Shown piece by piece: positions 7,853 to 17,751 of a DNA stretch of 63,857 bases. The translations under genes and the position numbers were made by a program. The notes under the pieces were generated by a model. It made no database searches, was not told the origin of the DNA, and was given only the letters and a program-made list of their open reading frames with translations. The stretch's first letter is position 1; every line of letters starts with the position of its first letter. Source of the DNA: an uncultured Parabacteroides sp. (GTDB lineage: Bacteria; Bacteroidota; Bacteroidia; Bacteroidales; Tannerellaceae); the NCBI GenBank assembly GCA_949295065.1, contig CASFJQ010000011.1, positions 1 through 63,857 of the forward strand, read 5' to 3'.

Positions 7853-10135
7853 CTATTTAATAACCATAATCTTGGTTACAACGCTCTCTTTTGCCTTTTC
7901 TGTGGCAGATAATACAAGATAAACACCGGTGGCAACGCGGCGACCGTTGATATTCCTGCAATCCCAAGAGAACTGTCCGCCAGTGCATTTACCCTGATAA
8001 ATCAGATTGCCGGCAACGTCGGTAATTTTCACGCTGCTCTGGTCCATAAGTCCGGTGATAATCACTTTTTGGTCGAAATCCGGACGGACTGGATTCGGAT
8101 AAGCGTGTACGGATGAGAAATCCTCACTTCCTTCGGTTGCGTCACCAACATATGATATTATTCCTTTGTCTGTTCCGAAAAATACTTCTCCAGTTTTCGG
8201 GTCGATAGCTATGCTTTGCACACGATTTGAGAACAACGGAGAATTATCCGTAGTGAAATTCTCAATCACTTCAGTTCCGTCTTCGTTTACAAGGAACACG
8301 CCGGAGCTTTCCGTAGCAAGCCATTTTCGGTTTCCACCGTCAACGGCAATTGCATTTATCTGCTCTCCATTCAGAAGATAGTCAGATTCGTCTGCCAAAA
8401 CAATACGGTTGAAACGCAAGTCTTCAATGTTTGAAGGCAGATAACATACAACCGGACCGATATTTGTTCCAACCCAGATTGCTCCGTTTTTGTCTTCAGC
8501 CATACAATAGAAAAGACTAGCCGACAAAGTTTCGCCTTGTGAGCTTACCAGTGATGTATATAATTTATATGTATCGTCCGAAGTGTTGTCCAGTGTTCCA
8601 TTATCATCCATTGCGAAAATACCGGCATTCGTAGCACGCATATTATTCACAATCTTGAAATTATTCTTTGTGATGATAAGTTTGTCTGATGTGGTGGCAA
8701 GGTTAATTGGAGTGTTGTTGAAAGTAATCCAATTGCCGTCTTTTTGCAGCACATTTATTGTTGCATTTACTCCACTGCTGACAACCCAAAGATTTCCGCT
8801 TTCATCGAATGTGAGTCCGCTGATACGAACATAATGCTTTGACGTTCCTGCTGCAGATTGAAGCGGACTATTCCCGATAGTGTAATGATTCTGAACTTGT
8901 CCGTCTTTTATCTCAAACAAACCTTCGCCATATGAGGCAATGAAGAATCTGCTTGTATCGGCAGGGTCGGTTACGGCGCAGAGAATGTCACGGCAAAAAT
9001 CCAATCCGGTTTGTTGGGTCAATTGTGATTCATCGAAATTAATCCAATTGTTGTCTTTATATCTCATGAAAGTAGCCGGCTGGTTTTCCCTGTCCGTCCA
9101 TCTTGCTCCGCCGGTTACAAGCAATTGTCCGAATTCGTGCGACATGAAATACGGAAGATTCCTTTTCGGACTGTTAATTGCCGGCTGTTCCACAATTTTC
9201 TTGAATGAAGAAGAATTTCCGTCTTTCTGAACACCAAGGATTCCGGAAGTGGAATTGGCAATCCAATAAGTATTGTCCTTCAGGGTTGTAATATCCTGAA
9301 TTGTACTAAGCCCTGTAATCTGCTCTGTTGAAGTAAGGCTGTTTGAAATGTAAACTTTTCCGTTGGTAAAACTCATCAGCTTTCCGTTTTCCAACTTGAA
9401 GCCTTTTATTCCTGCATCTTTAAATAAGGAGTTTACTGTTCCGTCTGCCGTCTGATAAAACACTCCGTTTGACGGGACATAGAAGCAAAGCGTATTCTGG
9501 AAACTTGCGATGTCTCTGATGCTTTTTGCATCGAAATCCGAAGAGCTGACATTGTGGTTGCTCCAATTGTTGCTGTCCAGAAGATTGTCGTTTACGTTTC
9601 CTTTCTTCACGCCTTCGTCGGTCACGGCATATACATAATTGTTTAGTACAGCACTTGCATATACATTGCCAATCATGTAAGTGTCGGTCACTTCTCTTTT
9701 CTTCAGATTCACAACCATTATTCCGAATTGTGAAGATATATATGCATATTCCTTGTTGAAAGAAATTGTGTTGACAGTTTTGTCCTGGATTGTTGTATTT
9801 TCTTTCAGGAAAGGAAGATTGTAGGTTGTCCCTTCAGCGATTATGTCGATATTACCATTGCTATATACAATCAGTAAAGCATCGGCGTCGGAATTATAAC
9901 CTATCTGAGTTATATCAACATCACTCAGGCTATTCAGTCTGGAGTAAGTGTTGAGGCTATTGTCTTCCTGCTTGAACGAATACAAAGCACCATTGGCAAC
10001 GGCAAAAACTTCCTGATTAGCCTGAGCAATCTTAGTCGTGTTGTTATACGAAAGATATGATTGCCATCTTCCGTATTGCGCGTTAATTGCCAGACAAAAT
10101 GAAAGGCATAATAATATGTTGAGAATTTTCCTCAT
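7853..10135 (-). CDS. porZ: PorZ-like beta-propeller protein with type IX sorting domain
   Basis: 760 aa. Signal peptide MRKILNILLCLSFCLAINAQ, then two predicted beta-propellers built from repeats resembling two-component-regulator propeller blades (GVFYQTADGTV, GLFEIKDGQV, GAIWVGTNIGPVV). The C-terminus from about residue 675 is a type A T9SS sorting domain: VHAYPNPVRPDFD, ITDVAGNLIYQG, NGRRVATGVYLV, ending KIMVIK. In Porphyromonas PorZ belongs to the surface attachment complex that delivers anionic LPS to cargo. N-terminal similarity (YGRWQSYLSYNNTTKIAQ) supports that assignment. It lies 22 nt downstream of rdgB and is probably co-transcribed. Confidence 0.78.
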   Translation of the reverse strand: MRKILNILLCLSFCLAINAQYGRWQSYLSYNNTTKIAQANQEVFAVANGALYSFKQEDNSLNTYSRLNSLSDVDITQIGYNSDADALLIVYSNGNIDIIAEGTTYNLPFLKENTTIQDKTVNTISFNKEYAYISSQFGIMVVNLKKREVTDTYMIGNVYASAVLNNYVYAVTDEGVKKGNVNDNLLDSNNWSNHNVSSSDFDAKSIRDIASFQNTLCFYVPSNGVFYQTADGTVNSLFKDAGIKGFKLENGKLMSFTNGKVYISNSLTSTEQITGLSTIQDITTLKDNTYWIANSTSGILGVQKDGNSSSFKKIVEQPAINSPKRNLPYFMSHEFGQLLVTGGARWTDRENQPATFMRYKDNNWINFDESQLTQQTGLDFCRDILCAVTDPADTSRFFIASYGEGLFEIKDGQVQNHYTIGNSPLQSAAGTSKHYVRISGLTFDESGNLWVVSSGVNATINVLQKDGNWITFNNTPINLATTSDKLIITKNNFKIVNNMRATNAGIFAMDDNGTLDNTSDDTYKLYTSLVSSQGETLSASLFYCMAEDKNGAIWVGTNIGPVVCYLPSNIEDLRFNRIVLADESDYLLNGEQINAIAVDGGNRKWLATESSGVFLVNEDGTEVIENFTTDNSPLFSNRVQSIAIDPKTGEVFFGTDKGIISYVGDATEGSEDFSSVHAYPNPVRPDFDQKVIITGLMDQSSVKITDVAGNLIYQGKCTGGQFSWDCRNINGRRVATGVYLVLSATEKAKESVVTKIMVIK

Positions 10136-10157
10136 TATTCAGACATTTGATATGTTT

Positions 10158-10733
10158 TTATTTCTTTAAAAAAGCGCTAAGCTTCTTGACTGCTTCGGCA
10201 CGATGGCTGATTTTATTCTTTATATCGTTGCCTAATTCTGCAAAAGTAAGGTCATAACCTTCGGGAACGAAAATCGGGTCATAGCCGAATCCGCTGCCAC
10301 CACGTTTCTCCTCGATTATATTACCTTTTACTATGCCTTCGAATGTGTATTCTTTTCCGTCGAGCAGCAAAGCGATAACAGTGCGGAAACGGGCTTTCCG
10401 GTTTTCCTTTCCTTGCATTTCACTGAGTAATTTCTTCATGTTGGCTTCAGAATCGTGTCCCGGACCGGCATATCGGGCGGAGAAAACACCGGGAGCGTTG
10501 TTGAGAGCTTCAACTTCAAGACCTGTATCGTCGGCAAAGCAATCCATACCGAATTTCTCTTTTATATATTGTGCTTTCTGCATAGCGTTGCCTTCCAGCG
10601 TGTCGGCCGTTTCCGGAATATCATCGTAGCAGCCTATTTCCTTCAGACTGGCAATTTGGAAATCATTGCCGAGGATGGCTCTTACTTCTTCCAGTTTGTG
10701 AGCATTGTTGGTTGCAAATACTAAAGTTTTCAT
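10158..10733 (-). CDS. rdgB: RdgB/HAM1 family XTP/dITP pyrophosphatase
   Basis: 191 aa from the ATG at 10733. It hydrolyses non-canonical purine nucleoside triphosphates (dITP, XTP) to monophosphate plus pyrophosphate, keeping them out of DNA and RNA. The family start [18 protein letters not shown], the metal-site segment [24 protein letters not shown] and the C-terminal [14 protein letters not shown] with [11 protein letters not shown] are all present. The open frame extends 11 codons further to a TTG/alternative start, but the ATG matches the family. A promoter -7 box lies about 30 nt upstream. Confidence 0.95.
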   Translation of the reverse strand: MKTLVFATNNAHKLEEVRAILGNDFQIASLKEIGCYDDIPETADTLEGNAMQKAQYIKEKFGMDCFADDTGLEVEALNNAPGVFSARYAGPGHDSEANMKKLLSEMQGKENRKARFRTVIALLLDGKEYTFEGIVKGNIIEEKRGGSGFGYDPIFVPEGYDLTFAELGNDIKNKISHRAEAVKKLSAFLKK

Positions 10734-10763
10734 TGTCTTTATGATTATGTTTTTATTTTTGTA

Positions 10764-10771
10764 CAAAAATA
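10764..10771 (-). promoter_or_regulatory. -7 box upstream of rdgB
   Basis: On the minus strand the sequence reads TATTTTTG (TAnnTTTG), 31 nt upstream of the rdgB ATG. No clear -33 TTTG was found at the usual distance. Confidence 0.45.
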
Positions 10772-10841
10772 CGGTTTTACAATTGTTTTACGTTATATAG
10801 ATATAATATTAATTCTGGTCTCGTTAGCTCAATTTAATTTA

Positions 10842-10944
10842 AAGTTGACGAGGTTTCAGAAACAAGTTGACGAGCTTAAATGCTTGTTACTTTGCTTTTA
10901 ATTATCTGAAAACTCTTGTCAGCTAGTTTTCTTGTCAACTTGTT
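10842..10944. repeat. Intergenic CTTGTCAACTCGTC-word repeat
   Basis: A left arm (GTTGACGAGGTTTCAG, AACAAGTTGACGAGC) and a right arm (CTTGTCAGCTAG, CTTGTCAACTTGTTAAC) are separated by about 40 nt and could fold. It sits between divergent rdgB and the phosphoethanolamine transferase gene, and belongs to the repeat family described in the findings. Confidence 0.7.
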
Positions 10945-10984
10945 AACTGAATGTTGAGTTTACGAAACTTTAAATACAAATCAA

Positions 10985-12490
10985 ATGAAAAGAAACAGTC
11001 TCCGATATATTTGTTTCAGTTTTATATCAGCATTGCTGATAGCCTTGCTTTTCACATCGTCCGATTTCGTTTCGATGCCAGTTCAGTCGTTGAAAGACGT
11101 CATGATAGTCGGGATGCAGTGGGGCGTTATGCTTGTTGCCCTTTTTGCATTGATGCTGGTGCTGGCTTCAGGCAGATTGCTTTTCGCTGTTTCTTTTCCT
11201 GTTCTTACGGTTCTCAGTGCCACGCTTGCCTATTACCGTTACACCTTGAATGCTGTGCTTACTCCTATGATATTGGATGTAGCACTCGACAATGACATAC
11301 AGACATCTGCCGACCTGGTTTCTCCCGGTCTTGTTATGCTTCTTCTGTTTGCCGGAATCATATCATTTTTCTGGTGCAGATACAGATGGAAACATATAAG
11401 CAATGAAAAACCATTGCTTCCTGTAATCGTCGGATTGGCAGGATTGTTTATCCTCACCGGTATCGACAAACTGAGCCGTCCGATATCAGAACGTATTCCT
11501 TTCAATATTTATTATACTGTCAGCAGATATTTGGAAGAAAAAGAGGCTTTGAGCAGTGAAAGGATAGATTTAAGTGAAGGAGCTTTCTGTAAGGAGGATT
11601 CTCTTACTGTTGTTCTTGTAATCGGTGAATCGCTGCGCCCGGACCATTTGGGAATAAACGGTTATGAAAGAAACACAACACCAAAATTACAGACAGAGAA
11701 TATCATATCTTTCCCGTCTGTATATACTCATCAGACATATACAATGCGCAGTATTCCGCATTTGCTGACTCGAGCGGACAGTTCTGATTTCAACAGAGCC
11801 TACACCGAGAAATCATTTGTCCATATATTCAATCATTGTGGATTTGAATCTTTCTGGCTGGCAAATCAGGAGCCGGCAAAGACATTCGTATCTTTTATGA
11901 ATGAATGCGACAATCTGGAATATGCCAATATAAACAAATCATCATACGTTTATGACAAGTGGCTGGACGAAGATTTGTTGCCATTGCTGGACAAAGCTCT
12001 GTCCTCATCTCATGAAAGAAAACTTATAATCCTTCACACAATAGGTTCGCATTGGTGGTATAATTCGCATTTCGATGAAGAAGCAACAATGTTCAAGCCG
12101 ATAGTGAAAAGCCGTGTTATTTCTTCATGTACTCCTGAAGAAATGATAAATTCATACGACAATACTGTTGTATATACAGATTATTTCCTTTCGGAAGTCA
12201 TAAACCGTTTGAGGGATGAAAAGGCTGTAATGATATTCCAGTCCGATCACGGAGAAGCATTGGGCGAAGATGGAATATGGCTTCACGCCTCCGAAACAGA
12301 GGCAGCTCATTATGCTGCCGGCTTTGTATGGATGTCGGATTCTTACAGTGAAAGTTTTCCTGATTACAAGGCGAAGGCTGAAGATAACAGTAAAAAAAGA
12401 ATCAGAACCGATTACCTCTTTCACTCCATATTGGATGCAGCAGGAATCAGTTCTGATTATATTGATTATACTTTGAGTATATTCAGATAG
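10985..12490 (+). CDS. Phosphoethanolamine transferase-like membrane enzyme (EptA/sulfatase family)
   Basis: 501 aa. The N-terminal part has about five transmembrane helices (residues 8-28, 40-85, 110-130, 142-160); the C-terminal periplasmic domain is an alkaline-phosphatase/sulfatase fold. Catalytic and metal motifs are VLVIGESLRPDHLGINGYER (about 208-227), the candidate nucleophile Thr in THQTYTMRSIPHLL, IILHTIGSHWWY, and QSDHGEALGEDGIWLHA. Family members move phosphoethanolamine from phosphatidylethanolamine to lipid A or core sugars, which lowers surface charge and polymyxin sensitivity. The lipid A assignment is from family. It is on the plus strand inside an otherwise minus-strand housekeeping block. 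Confidence 0.85.
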   Translation: MKRNSLRYICFSFISALLIALLFTSSDFVSMPVQSLKDVMIVGMQWGVMLVALFALMLVLASGRLLFAVSFPVLTVLSATLAYYRYTLNAVLTPMILDVALDNDIQTSADLVSPGLVMLLLFAGIISFFWCRYRWKHISNEKPLLPVIVGLAGLFILTGIDKLSRPISERIPFNIYYTVSRYLEEKEALSSERIDLSEGAFCKEDSLTVVLVIGESLRPDHLGINGYERNTTPKLQTENIISFPSVYTHQTYTMRSIPHLLTRADSSDFNRAYTEKSFVHIFNHCGFESFWLANQEPAKTFVSFMNECDNLEYANINKSSYVYDKWLDEDLLPLLDKALSSSHERKLIILHTIGSHWWYNSHFDEEATMFKPIVKSRVISSCTPEEMINSYDNTVVYTDYFLSEVINRLRDEKAVMIFQSDHGEALGEDGIWLHASETEAAHYAAGFVWMSDSYSESFPDYKAKAEDNSKKRIRTDYLFHSILDAAGISSDYIDYTLSIFR

Positions 12491-12536
12491 AACGGAATAT
12501 TATTTCAATACAAAGGATAAATTCTTAAGATTATTA

Positions 12537-12597
12537 GTTGACGAGGAAAATAATCTGTAGCTTTGTCTACTTGTCAACTTGTTAACTTGTCAACTGT
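12537..12597. repeat. Intergenic CTTGTCAAC-word repeat
   Basis: GTTGACGAGG at 12538 is followed by TACTTGTCAACTTG and TTAACTTGTCAACTG, ending at the stop of the YitT gene. It lies between two convergent genes, where a folded transcript could act as a terminator. Confidence 0.65.
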
Positions 12598-12598
12598 A

Positions 12599-13477
12599 TC
12601 ACGCCTTAATCGGATCAAATCCTTCACCAAACACACCTCTCGTCGGGCTCTGCGAAATAAAGGCATTGTGATCTATTCGTTTCACCAGTCTGAACACTGT
12701 AACAGATTCAGATTTGCGGGCAACAACCATAACCACTTTTACAGGTTTTTTGGAATATCCGCCAGTTCCGTCCAGAATTGTACAACCTCGTCCAAGTTCG
12801 TTGATTATACGATCTGCAATTTCGTCATGCTTTTGCGAGAAAATGAAGAATTGCACGGATTCACGTGAACCATTGACTACTTGGTCGATCATATAATTGC
12901 TGACAACCATTTCAACGAAACCGAAAACAATCTTTTCAACATCATGGAACAAGATATATGATGAACCGATGATTACGAAATCGAGCATAAGCATTGCTCT
13001 ACCGATAGATATATTCTTATATTTCGTTATGATTGCGCCAATTATATCAGTACCACCCGTACTTCCGTTTGATGCAAATATAAGTCCCAGACCTGTACCG
13101 CAAAGCAAACCACCAATGATGATACACATAAACGGCTCATTCTTGATAATAGGTTCAGTGAATATATTCTCAAACAGAGTAAGTGATGCGGAAAGCGAGA
13201 AAACTCCGAAAATAGTTTTTATCAAAAACTTCAGTCCGAGAATTTTCAGTGCTATTGCAAGCAGCAGGATATTTATTACAAAATAGGAAACAGAAACCGG
13301 AATCATTTGCCCGGTTGCAAAATATATCAGGGCGCAAAGACCGCTTAGACCACCTGTGATAATTTCATTAGACAAGATAAAACCGTTGAAGCCGAAACCA
13401 TAGATTAATGTGCCGACAATAATCATCAGATAATCACGCAGATCATATTTGTCTAGACTTGATTTTAAGAATTGCAT
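12599..13477 (-). CDS. YitT family membrane protein (DUF161 + DUF2179)
   Basis: 292 aa from the ATG at 13477 (a GTG lies three codons upstream). Five to six transmembrane helices occupy about residues 15-195, with the family motifs GLSGLCALIYFATG and SNGSTGGTDIIGAIITKY. The C-terminal DUF2179 domain (about 215-290) includes GCTILDGTGGYSKKPVKVVM and ends with the IDHNAFISQSPTRGVFGEGF block. Function is unknown; YitT proteins are suspected transporters with a regulatory ligand-binding tail. It sits between leuS and rdgB on the same strand. Confidence 0.92.
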   Translation of the reverse strand: MQFLKSSLDKYDLRDYLMIIVGTLIYGFGFNGFILSNEIITGGLSGLCALIYFATGQMIPVSVSYFVINILLLAIALKILGLKFLIKTIFGVFSLSASLTLFENIFTEPIIKNEPFMCIIIGGLLCGTGLGLIFASNGSTGGTDIIGAIITKYKNISIGRAMLMLDFVIIGSSYILFHDVEKIVFGFVEMVVSNYMIDQVVNGSRESVQFFIFSQKHDEIADRIINELGRGCTILDGTGGYSKKPVKVVMVVARKSESVTVFRLVKRIDHNAFISQSPTRGVFGEGFDPIKA

Positions 13478-13510
13478 AACTGCCACCTTTCTATAATTGT
13501 TGATATTTTT

Positions 13511-13627
13511 AAGCTTTGCAGGTTACTTAATTGAACAAGTTTACAAGGGAATAAGACAAGTATTTATAATTATACTAGTCAACTTGTGCCTTTGTTAACT
13601 TGTCTCCTTAATAATTTAACCTGCAAA
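13511..13627. repeat. Long imperfect inverted repeat between leuS and the YitT gene
   Basis: Outer arms AGCTTTGCAGGTTA and TAACCTGCAAAACTT enclose a GTTTACAAGG... / ...CTTTGTTAACTTG core. The whole spacer can therefore fold into one extended stem. It lies upstream of the YitT gene and 22 nt downstream of leuS (both minus strand), so it probably separates the two transcripts. Confidence 0.65.
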
Positions 13628-13648
13628 ACTTCAGTATTTATTAAATCC

Positions 13649-16480
13649 TTATCCGATTACGATATTCACAATCTTCTTCGGCACAACGATAATCTTCTTC
13701 ACGCTCTTTCCTTCAAGCCATTTAGCAGAATTTTCGTGTTCCAAAGCAGCCTTCTCGATATCTTCTTTCGACATATCAGCCGGCAATTCAAGGTTGAAGC
13801 GAGCTTTACCGTTGAAAGAAATTGCATATACAGCTGTGTTCTCAATCAGATATTTCTCTTCATATTTAGGCCAAGCTGCATCGCAAACAGTTGTTTCGTT
13901 GCCAAGTTCGTGCCACAATTCTTCTGCAATGTGAGGAGCAAACGGAGCCAGTATAACTGTCAATGGCTCAAGAATACTCTTCTTGCTGCACTTCAGTGAA
14001 GTCAGTTCGTTTACACAAATCATAAACGCACTGATAGAAGTGTTGTATGAGAAGTTTTCTATATCTGCTGTTACTTTCTTGATGAGCTTATGCAATGATT
14101 TCAATTCTTCGGCAGTTGGCTCTGCGTCTGTTACCTGCCAGTCTGTACGGCTGTAGAACAATGACCACAATTTCTTCAAGAAGCGGTGAACACCATCGAT
14201 ACCGTTTGTATCCCAAGGCTTAGACTGTTCAATCGGACCAAGGAACATTTCATACAAACGCAAAGTGTCAGCGCCATAACGCTCAACGATTACATCAGGG
14301 TTAACCACGTTGAACATTGATTTTGACATCTTTTCAACTGCCCATCCGCAAACGTATTTGCCATCTTCAAGAATGAATTCTGCGTTGTTATATTCCGGAC
14401 GCCAGTTCTTGAATGCTTCAACATCAAGAATATCGTTTGATACGATGTTAACGTCAACATGAAGCGGAGTAACATCATACTGATCTTTCAATCCGAGAGA
14501 AACGAAAGTATTGGTATCTTTTATACGATAAACGAAGTTTGAACGTCCCTGAATCATACCTTGGTTAACCAATTTCTGGAATGGTTCTTCTTTCACGCTG
14601 ATACCAAGATCGTGAAGGAATTTGTTCCAGAAACGAGAATAAATCAGGTGACCTGTAGCGTGTTCTGTACCGCCAACATACAAGTCAACATTCTGCCAGT
14701 ATTCATCAGCTTCCTTTGAAACCAAAGCTTGGTCGTTGTGCGGATCCATGTAGCGCAAGTAATAAGCACTTGAACCTGCAAAGCCGGGCATAGTGTTCAG
14801 CTCAAGAGGGAAAACAGTCTTGTTGTCAATCAAAGAATTTTCAACAACTTCGCCGGTTTCAATGTTCCAAGCCCATTTTGTTGCATGTCCCAATGGAGGC
14901 TCGCCGCTTTCAGTAGGCAAGAACTTAGCCACTTCAGGCAATTCCAAAGGCAATTTGCTTTCGTCAATCATATAAGGCATACCGTCTTTGTAATATACCG
15001 GGAACGGTTCGCCCCAATAACGCTGGCGAGAGAAAATGGCATCACGCAAACGGTAGTTTACTTTTACTCGTCCAAGCTGATGCTCTTTTACATATTTCTT
15101 TGTTGCAGCAATAGCTTCCTTGATAGTCAGTCCGTTCAAAGACAAATCGCAATATGGAGTAACACCTGCTTTCGGTGAGTTGCAAACAATACCTTCTTTT
15201 GCGTCAAAGCTTTCTTCGCTTACGTCGCAACTTTCAACAAGCGGAACAATAGGCAAATTGAAATGCTTTGCGAAAGCATAGTCACGGCTGTCGTGTGCAG
15301 GAACAGCCATAATAGCACCTGTTCCGTAACCGGCCAATACGTAGTCGCTAATCCATACAGGAACAGAATCTCCAGTAAATGGATTGATTGCGTATGAACC
15401 GCTGAATACACCAGTCACACGGCGGTCAGCAATACGTTCGCGTTCTGTACGTTTCTTTGTACGGTCCAGATAAGCTTCCACTTCAGCCTTCTGTTCTTCT
15501 GTGGTAAGCATCGGAACCAATTCGCTTTCCGGAGCCAACACCATGAATGTTACACCGAACATAGTATCAGCACGAGTAGTAAAGATAGTAAATTCGACGT
15601 CGCTGTCTTTCACACGGAAACGAACTTCAGTACCTTCAGAACGTCCAATCCAGTTACGCTGAGTTTCTTTCAATGAATCTGTCCAGTCCACATTGTCCAG
15701 ACCATCCAACAAACGCTGTGCGTATGCAGAAACACGCAAACACCACTGGCGCATCTTCTTCTGCACTACAGGATGACCACCACGTTCAGAAACACCGTCA
15801 ACAACTTCGTCGTTAGCCAACACTGTTCCCAAAGCCGGACACCAGTTCACCATTGTTTCGCCAAGGTAAGCGATACGATAGTTCATCAGTATTTCCTGCT
15901 GTTCCTTTTCGCTCTTAGCTTTCCATTCATCAGCAGTGAAAGAAAGTTCTTCGCTGCAAGCTACATCCAGCCCTTCAGTACCTTTCTGTTCGAAATGCTC
16001 GATAAGCATGCTTATAGGCTGAGCTTTCTGGCAAGAATTGCAATAGAAGCTGTTGAACATCTTCTGGAAAGCCCACTGTGTCCAGTGATAATATTTAGGG
16101 TCGCAAGTGCGGACTTCGCGGTCCCAGTCGAAGCTGAAACCAATCTTGTCCAGCTGCTCGCGATAACGGTTGATATTGTTTACAGTTGTAATAGCCGGAT
16201 GCTGACCTGTCTGGATAGCATACTGTTCTGCAGGCAGACCGTAAGCATCGTAACCCATCGGGTGCAACACGTTATATCCCTGCAGACGTTTGTAGCGTGA
16301 GTAAATATCCGAAGCAATATATCCCAGCGGATGTCCTACGTGCAGACCGGCTCCTGATGGATAAGGGAACATATCCAGCACATAATATTTAGGTTTATCG
16401 TTTTTCTCAACTTTATAAACCTTGTTGGCGATCCAGTATTCGCGCCATTTCTTTTCAATTTCTCTGAAATTGTAATCCAT
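13649..16480 (-). CDS. leuS: Leucyl-tRNA synthetase
   Basis: 943 aa class I synthetase that charges tRNA-Leu. The HIGH motif appears as [13 protein letters not shown] (about residues 40-52) and KMSKS as [20 protein letters not shown] (about 715). The CP1 editing domain is recognisable by [15 protein letters not shown] and [18 protein letters not shown]. The protein is longer than the E. coli enzyme (about 860), with an insertion after the first zinc-like segment ([20 protein letters not shown]), as is usual in Bacteroidetes. The ATG at 16480 fits the family start [17 protein letters not shown] promoter box lies about 60 nt upstream. Confidence 0.98.
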   Translation of the reverse strand: MDYNFREIEKKWREYWIANKVYKVEKNDKPKYYVLDMFPYPSGAGLHVGHPLGYIASDIYSRYKRLQGYNVLHPMGYDAYGLPAEQYAIQTGQHPAITTVNNINRYREQLDKIGFSFDWDREVRTCDPKYYHWTQWAFQKMFNSFYCNSCQKAQPISMLIEHFEQKGTEGLDVACSEELSFTADEWKAKSEKEQQEILMNYRIAYLGETMVNWCPALGTVLANDEVVDGVSERGGHPVVQKKMRQWCLRVSAYAQRLLDGLDNVDWTDSLKETQRNWIGRSEGTEVRFRVKDSDVEFTIFTTRADTMFGVTFMVLAPESELVPMLTTEEQKAEVEAYLDRTKKRTERERIADRRVTGVFSGSYAINPFTGDSVPVWISDYVLAGYGTGAIMAVPAHDSRDYAFAKHFNLPIVPLVESCDVSEESFDAKEGIVCNSPKAGVTPYCDLSLNGLTIKEAIAATKKYVKEHQLGRVKVNYRLRDAIFSRQRYWGEPFPVYYKDGMPYMIDESKLPLELPEVAKFLPTESGEPPLGHATKWAWNIETGEVVENSLIDNKTVFPLELNTMPGFAGSSAYYLRYMDPHNDQALVSKEADEYWQNVDLYVGGTEHATGHLIYSRFWNKFLHDLGISVKEEPFQKLVNQGMIQGRSNFVYRIKDTNTFVSLGLKDQYDVTPLHVDVNIVSNDILDVEAFKNWRPEYNNAEFILEDGKYVCGWAVEKMSKSMFNVVNPDVIVERYGADTLRLYEMFLGPIEQSKPWDTNGIDGVHRFLKKLWSLFYSRTDWQVTDAEPTAEELKSLHKLIKKVTADIENFSYNTSISAFMICVNELTSLKCSKKSILEPLTVILAPFAPHIAEELWHELGNETTVCDAAWPKYEEKYLIENTAVYAISFNGKARFNLELPADMSKEDIEKAALEHENSAKWLEGKSVKKIIVVPKKIVNIVIG

Positions 16481-16537
16481 AACTTTTATATGTCGTTTTT
16501 ATGTTATTCTTTTGTAAGAATGAAGAGTATAATGCTG

Positions 16538-16545
16538 CAAAAGTA
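16538..16545 (-). promoter_or_regulatory. -7 box upstream of leuS
   Basis: The minus strand reads TACTTTTG (TAnnTTTG), 57 nt upstream of the leuS start codon. The -33 element is not obvious. Confidence 0.45.
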
Positions 16546-16632
16546 CATAAAACATTCTTAATATATTTAAGTTTCACTAGTGTAAATTCGTTTAACTCTT
16601 AAGTAACGGTTTATTTAACTTCATAAACAAAA

Positions 16633-16696
16633 CACAGAGACACATAGACACTGAGTTTTTTATCTCAAAACTTCTCAGTGCCTTTGCGCCTCTGTA
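16633..16696 (-). terminator. Hairpin made of CACAGAG heptad words
   Basis: CACAGAGACACATAGACACTGAG pairs with CTCAGTGCCTTTGCGCCTCTGT with about four mismatches, around an 18-nt loop. It lies 53 nt past the stop of the SDR gene and upstream of leuS, consistent with termination of the SDR transcript. It belongs to the CTCTGTG word family also seen at 21516, 26727, 37739 and 60090. Confidence 0.6.
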
Positions 16697-16748
16697 ATTG
16701 AGCAAATTTGTTTTTAACCTTGTCTCCGTAGCTTTGTTCCTTTTAGAC

Positions 16749-17510
16749 TTATCTTGCCACAAGTCCTCCATCTACAAGATAATGGCCTCCGGTACAGAAA
16801 CTTGAAGCGTCTGAAGCAAGGAAATAAATCACTTCTGCCACTTCTTTGGGTTCGCCTGCAGAACCACGCGCATAAAGTGAGTTTTCAGTTTTCCAGTAAT
16901 CTTCTATATTGCAGTTGTTGACCTTGGCAAAGTCCGCAAACAGATTATCAACAAGCGGAGTTCGTATAGTTCCTGCGCAAACTGCATTTACACGGATATT
17001 CTTAGGTCCGAGGTCAATTGACAAGCTTCGTGTGATTTGACCTAAAGCCCCTTTAGTCAGCCCGTAAGCGAAACTGTTTGCCTTGCCTATAAACCACTGG
17101 TCTGAGGCGTTGATTACTATTGTTCCGCCACCATTACTGATAATATGAGGCACAGCTTCACGGAGAGTGTTTACCGTTCCGTAAATATTTGTCTGTATCA
17201 TCAAATCAAGTTCTTCGTCTTCTATATCGAGCAAAGTGTTGCAACGGTGTATTCCCGCATTGGCAACTACGCTGTCCAAAGTTCCGAACTTTTCAACAGT
17301 AGCTTCTACGGCATGTTTTATGTCAGCACGTTTTTTGGTGTCACCTTCAATAAATAGTAAATGCTTGTCATTAGATAGTTTTTCCGTTAATTCAGAGGCA
17401 GCTTTGGCGTTGATATCCATAAACCCTACATTCCAACCCTGAGTTAGAAATTTCTCTACTGATGCGGCTCCTATTCCTGTTGAGCCGCCGGTAATAAATA
17501 CAGTTTTCAT
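16749..17510 (-). CDS. SDR family NAD(P)-dependent oxidoreductase
   Basis: 253 aa classical short-chain dehydrogenase. The cofactor site is TGGSTGIG (residues 7-14), followed by the acidic MDINAK segment at the end of strand 2 that favours NAD(H). NAG occurs in VVANAGIHRCNTLL. The catalytic set is Ser in IVINASDQWF and YxxxK in FAYGLTKGAL. The C-terminal FCTGGHYLVDGGLVAR is the usual family end. The substrate is unknown; a sugar or polyol dehydrogenase role is possible. It appears to be a single-gene unit transcribed towards leuS. Confidence 0.92.
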   Translation of the reverse strand: MKTVFITGGSTGIGAASVEKFLTQGWNVGFMDINAKAASELTEKLSNDKHLLFIEGDTKKRADIKHAVEATVEKFGTLDSVVANAGIHRCNTLLDIEDEELDLMIQTNIYGTVNTLREAVPHIISNGGGTIVINASDQWFIGKANSFAYGLTKGALGQITRSLSIDLGPKNIRVNAVCAGTIRTPLVDNLFADFAKVNNCNIEDYWKTENSLYARGSAGEPKEVAEVIYFLASDASSFCTGGHYLVDGGLVAR

Positions 17511-17694
17511 ATAGTAAAATTTTATAAGTGCTTGTTTACAAATATAGAATATATCAATTATAATATTCCTTATTTCTGTGTATTTTTGTATTTGGGAATT
17601 ACTCCTTCAACCCTCAGCCGGATTCGTTCGCAAAAGTGATACGGAAACAAAACTGATTTTGACTTAGAACAAAAGAATTAGATATGCTTTTACT

Positions 17695-17702
17695 TACTTT
17701 TG
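17695..17702 (+). promoter_or_regulatory. -7 box upstream of the acyltransferase gene
   Basis: TACTTTTG (TAnnTTTG) lies 49 nt upstream of the start at 17752. No convincing -33 element. Confidence 0.45.
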
Positions 17703-17751
17703 CAACATCACCGGTGGCTTATTACAAACAACTTAAACCATTTTAAATATC

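Noticed and set aside
15773-16300. 175-aa plus-strand frame opposite leuS
   Set aside because: It is a shadow of the well-conserved leucyl-tRNA synthetase frame; the same holds for the smaller frames within leuS, korA, korB and frdA.
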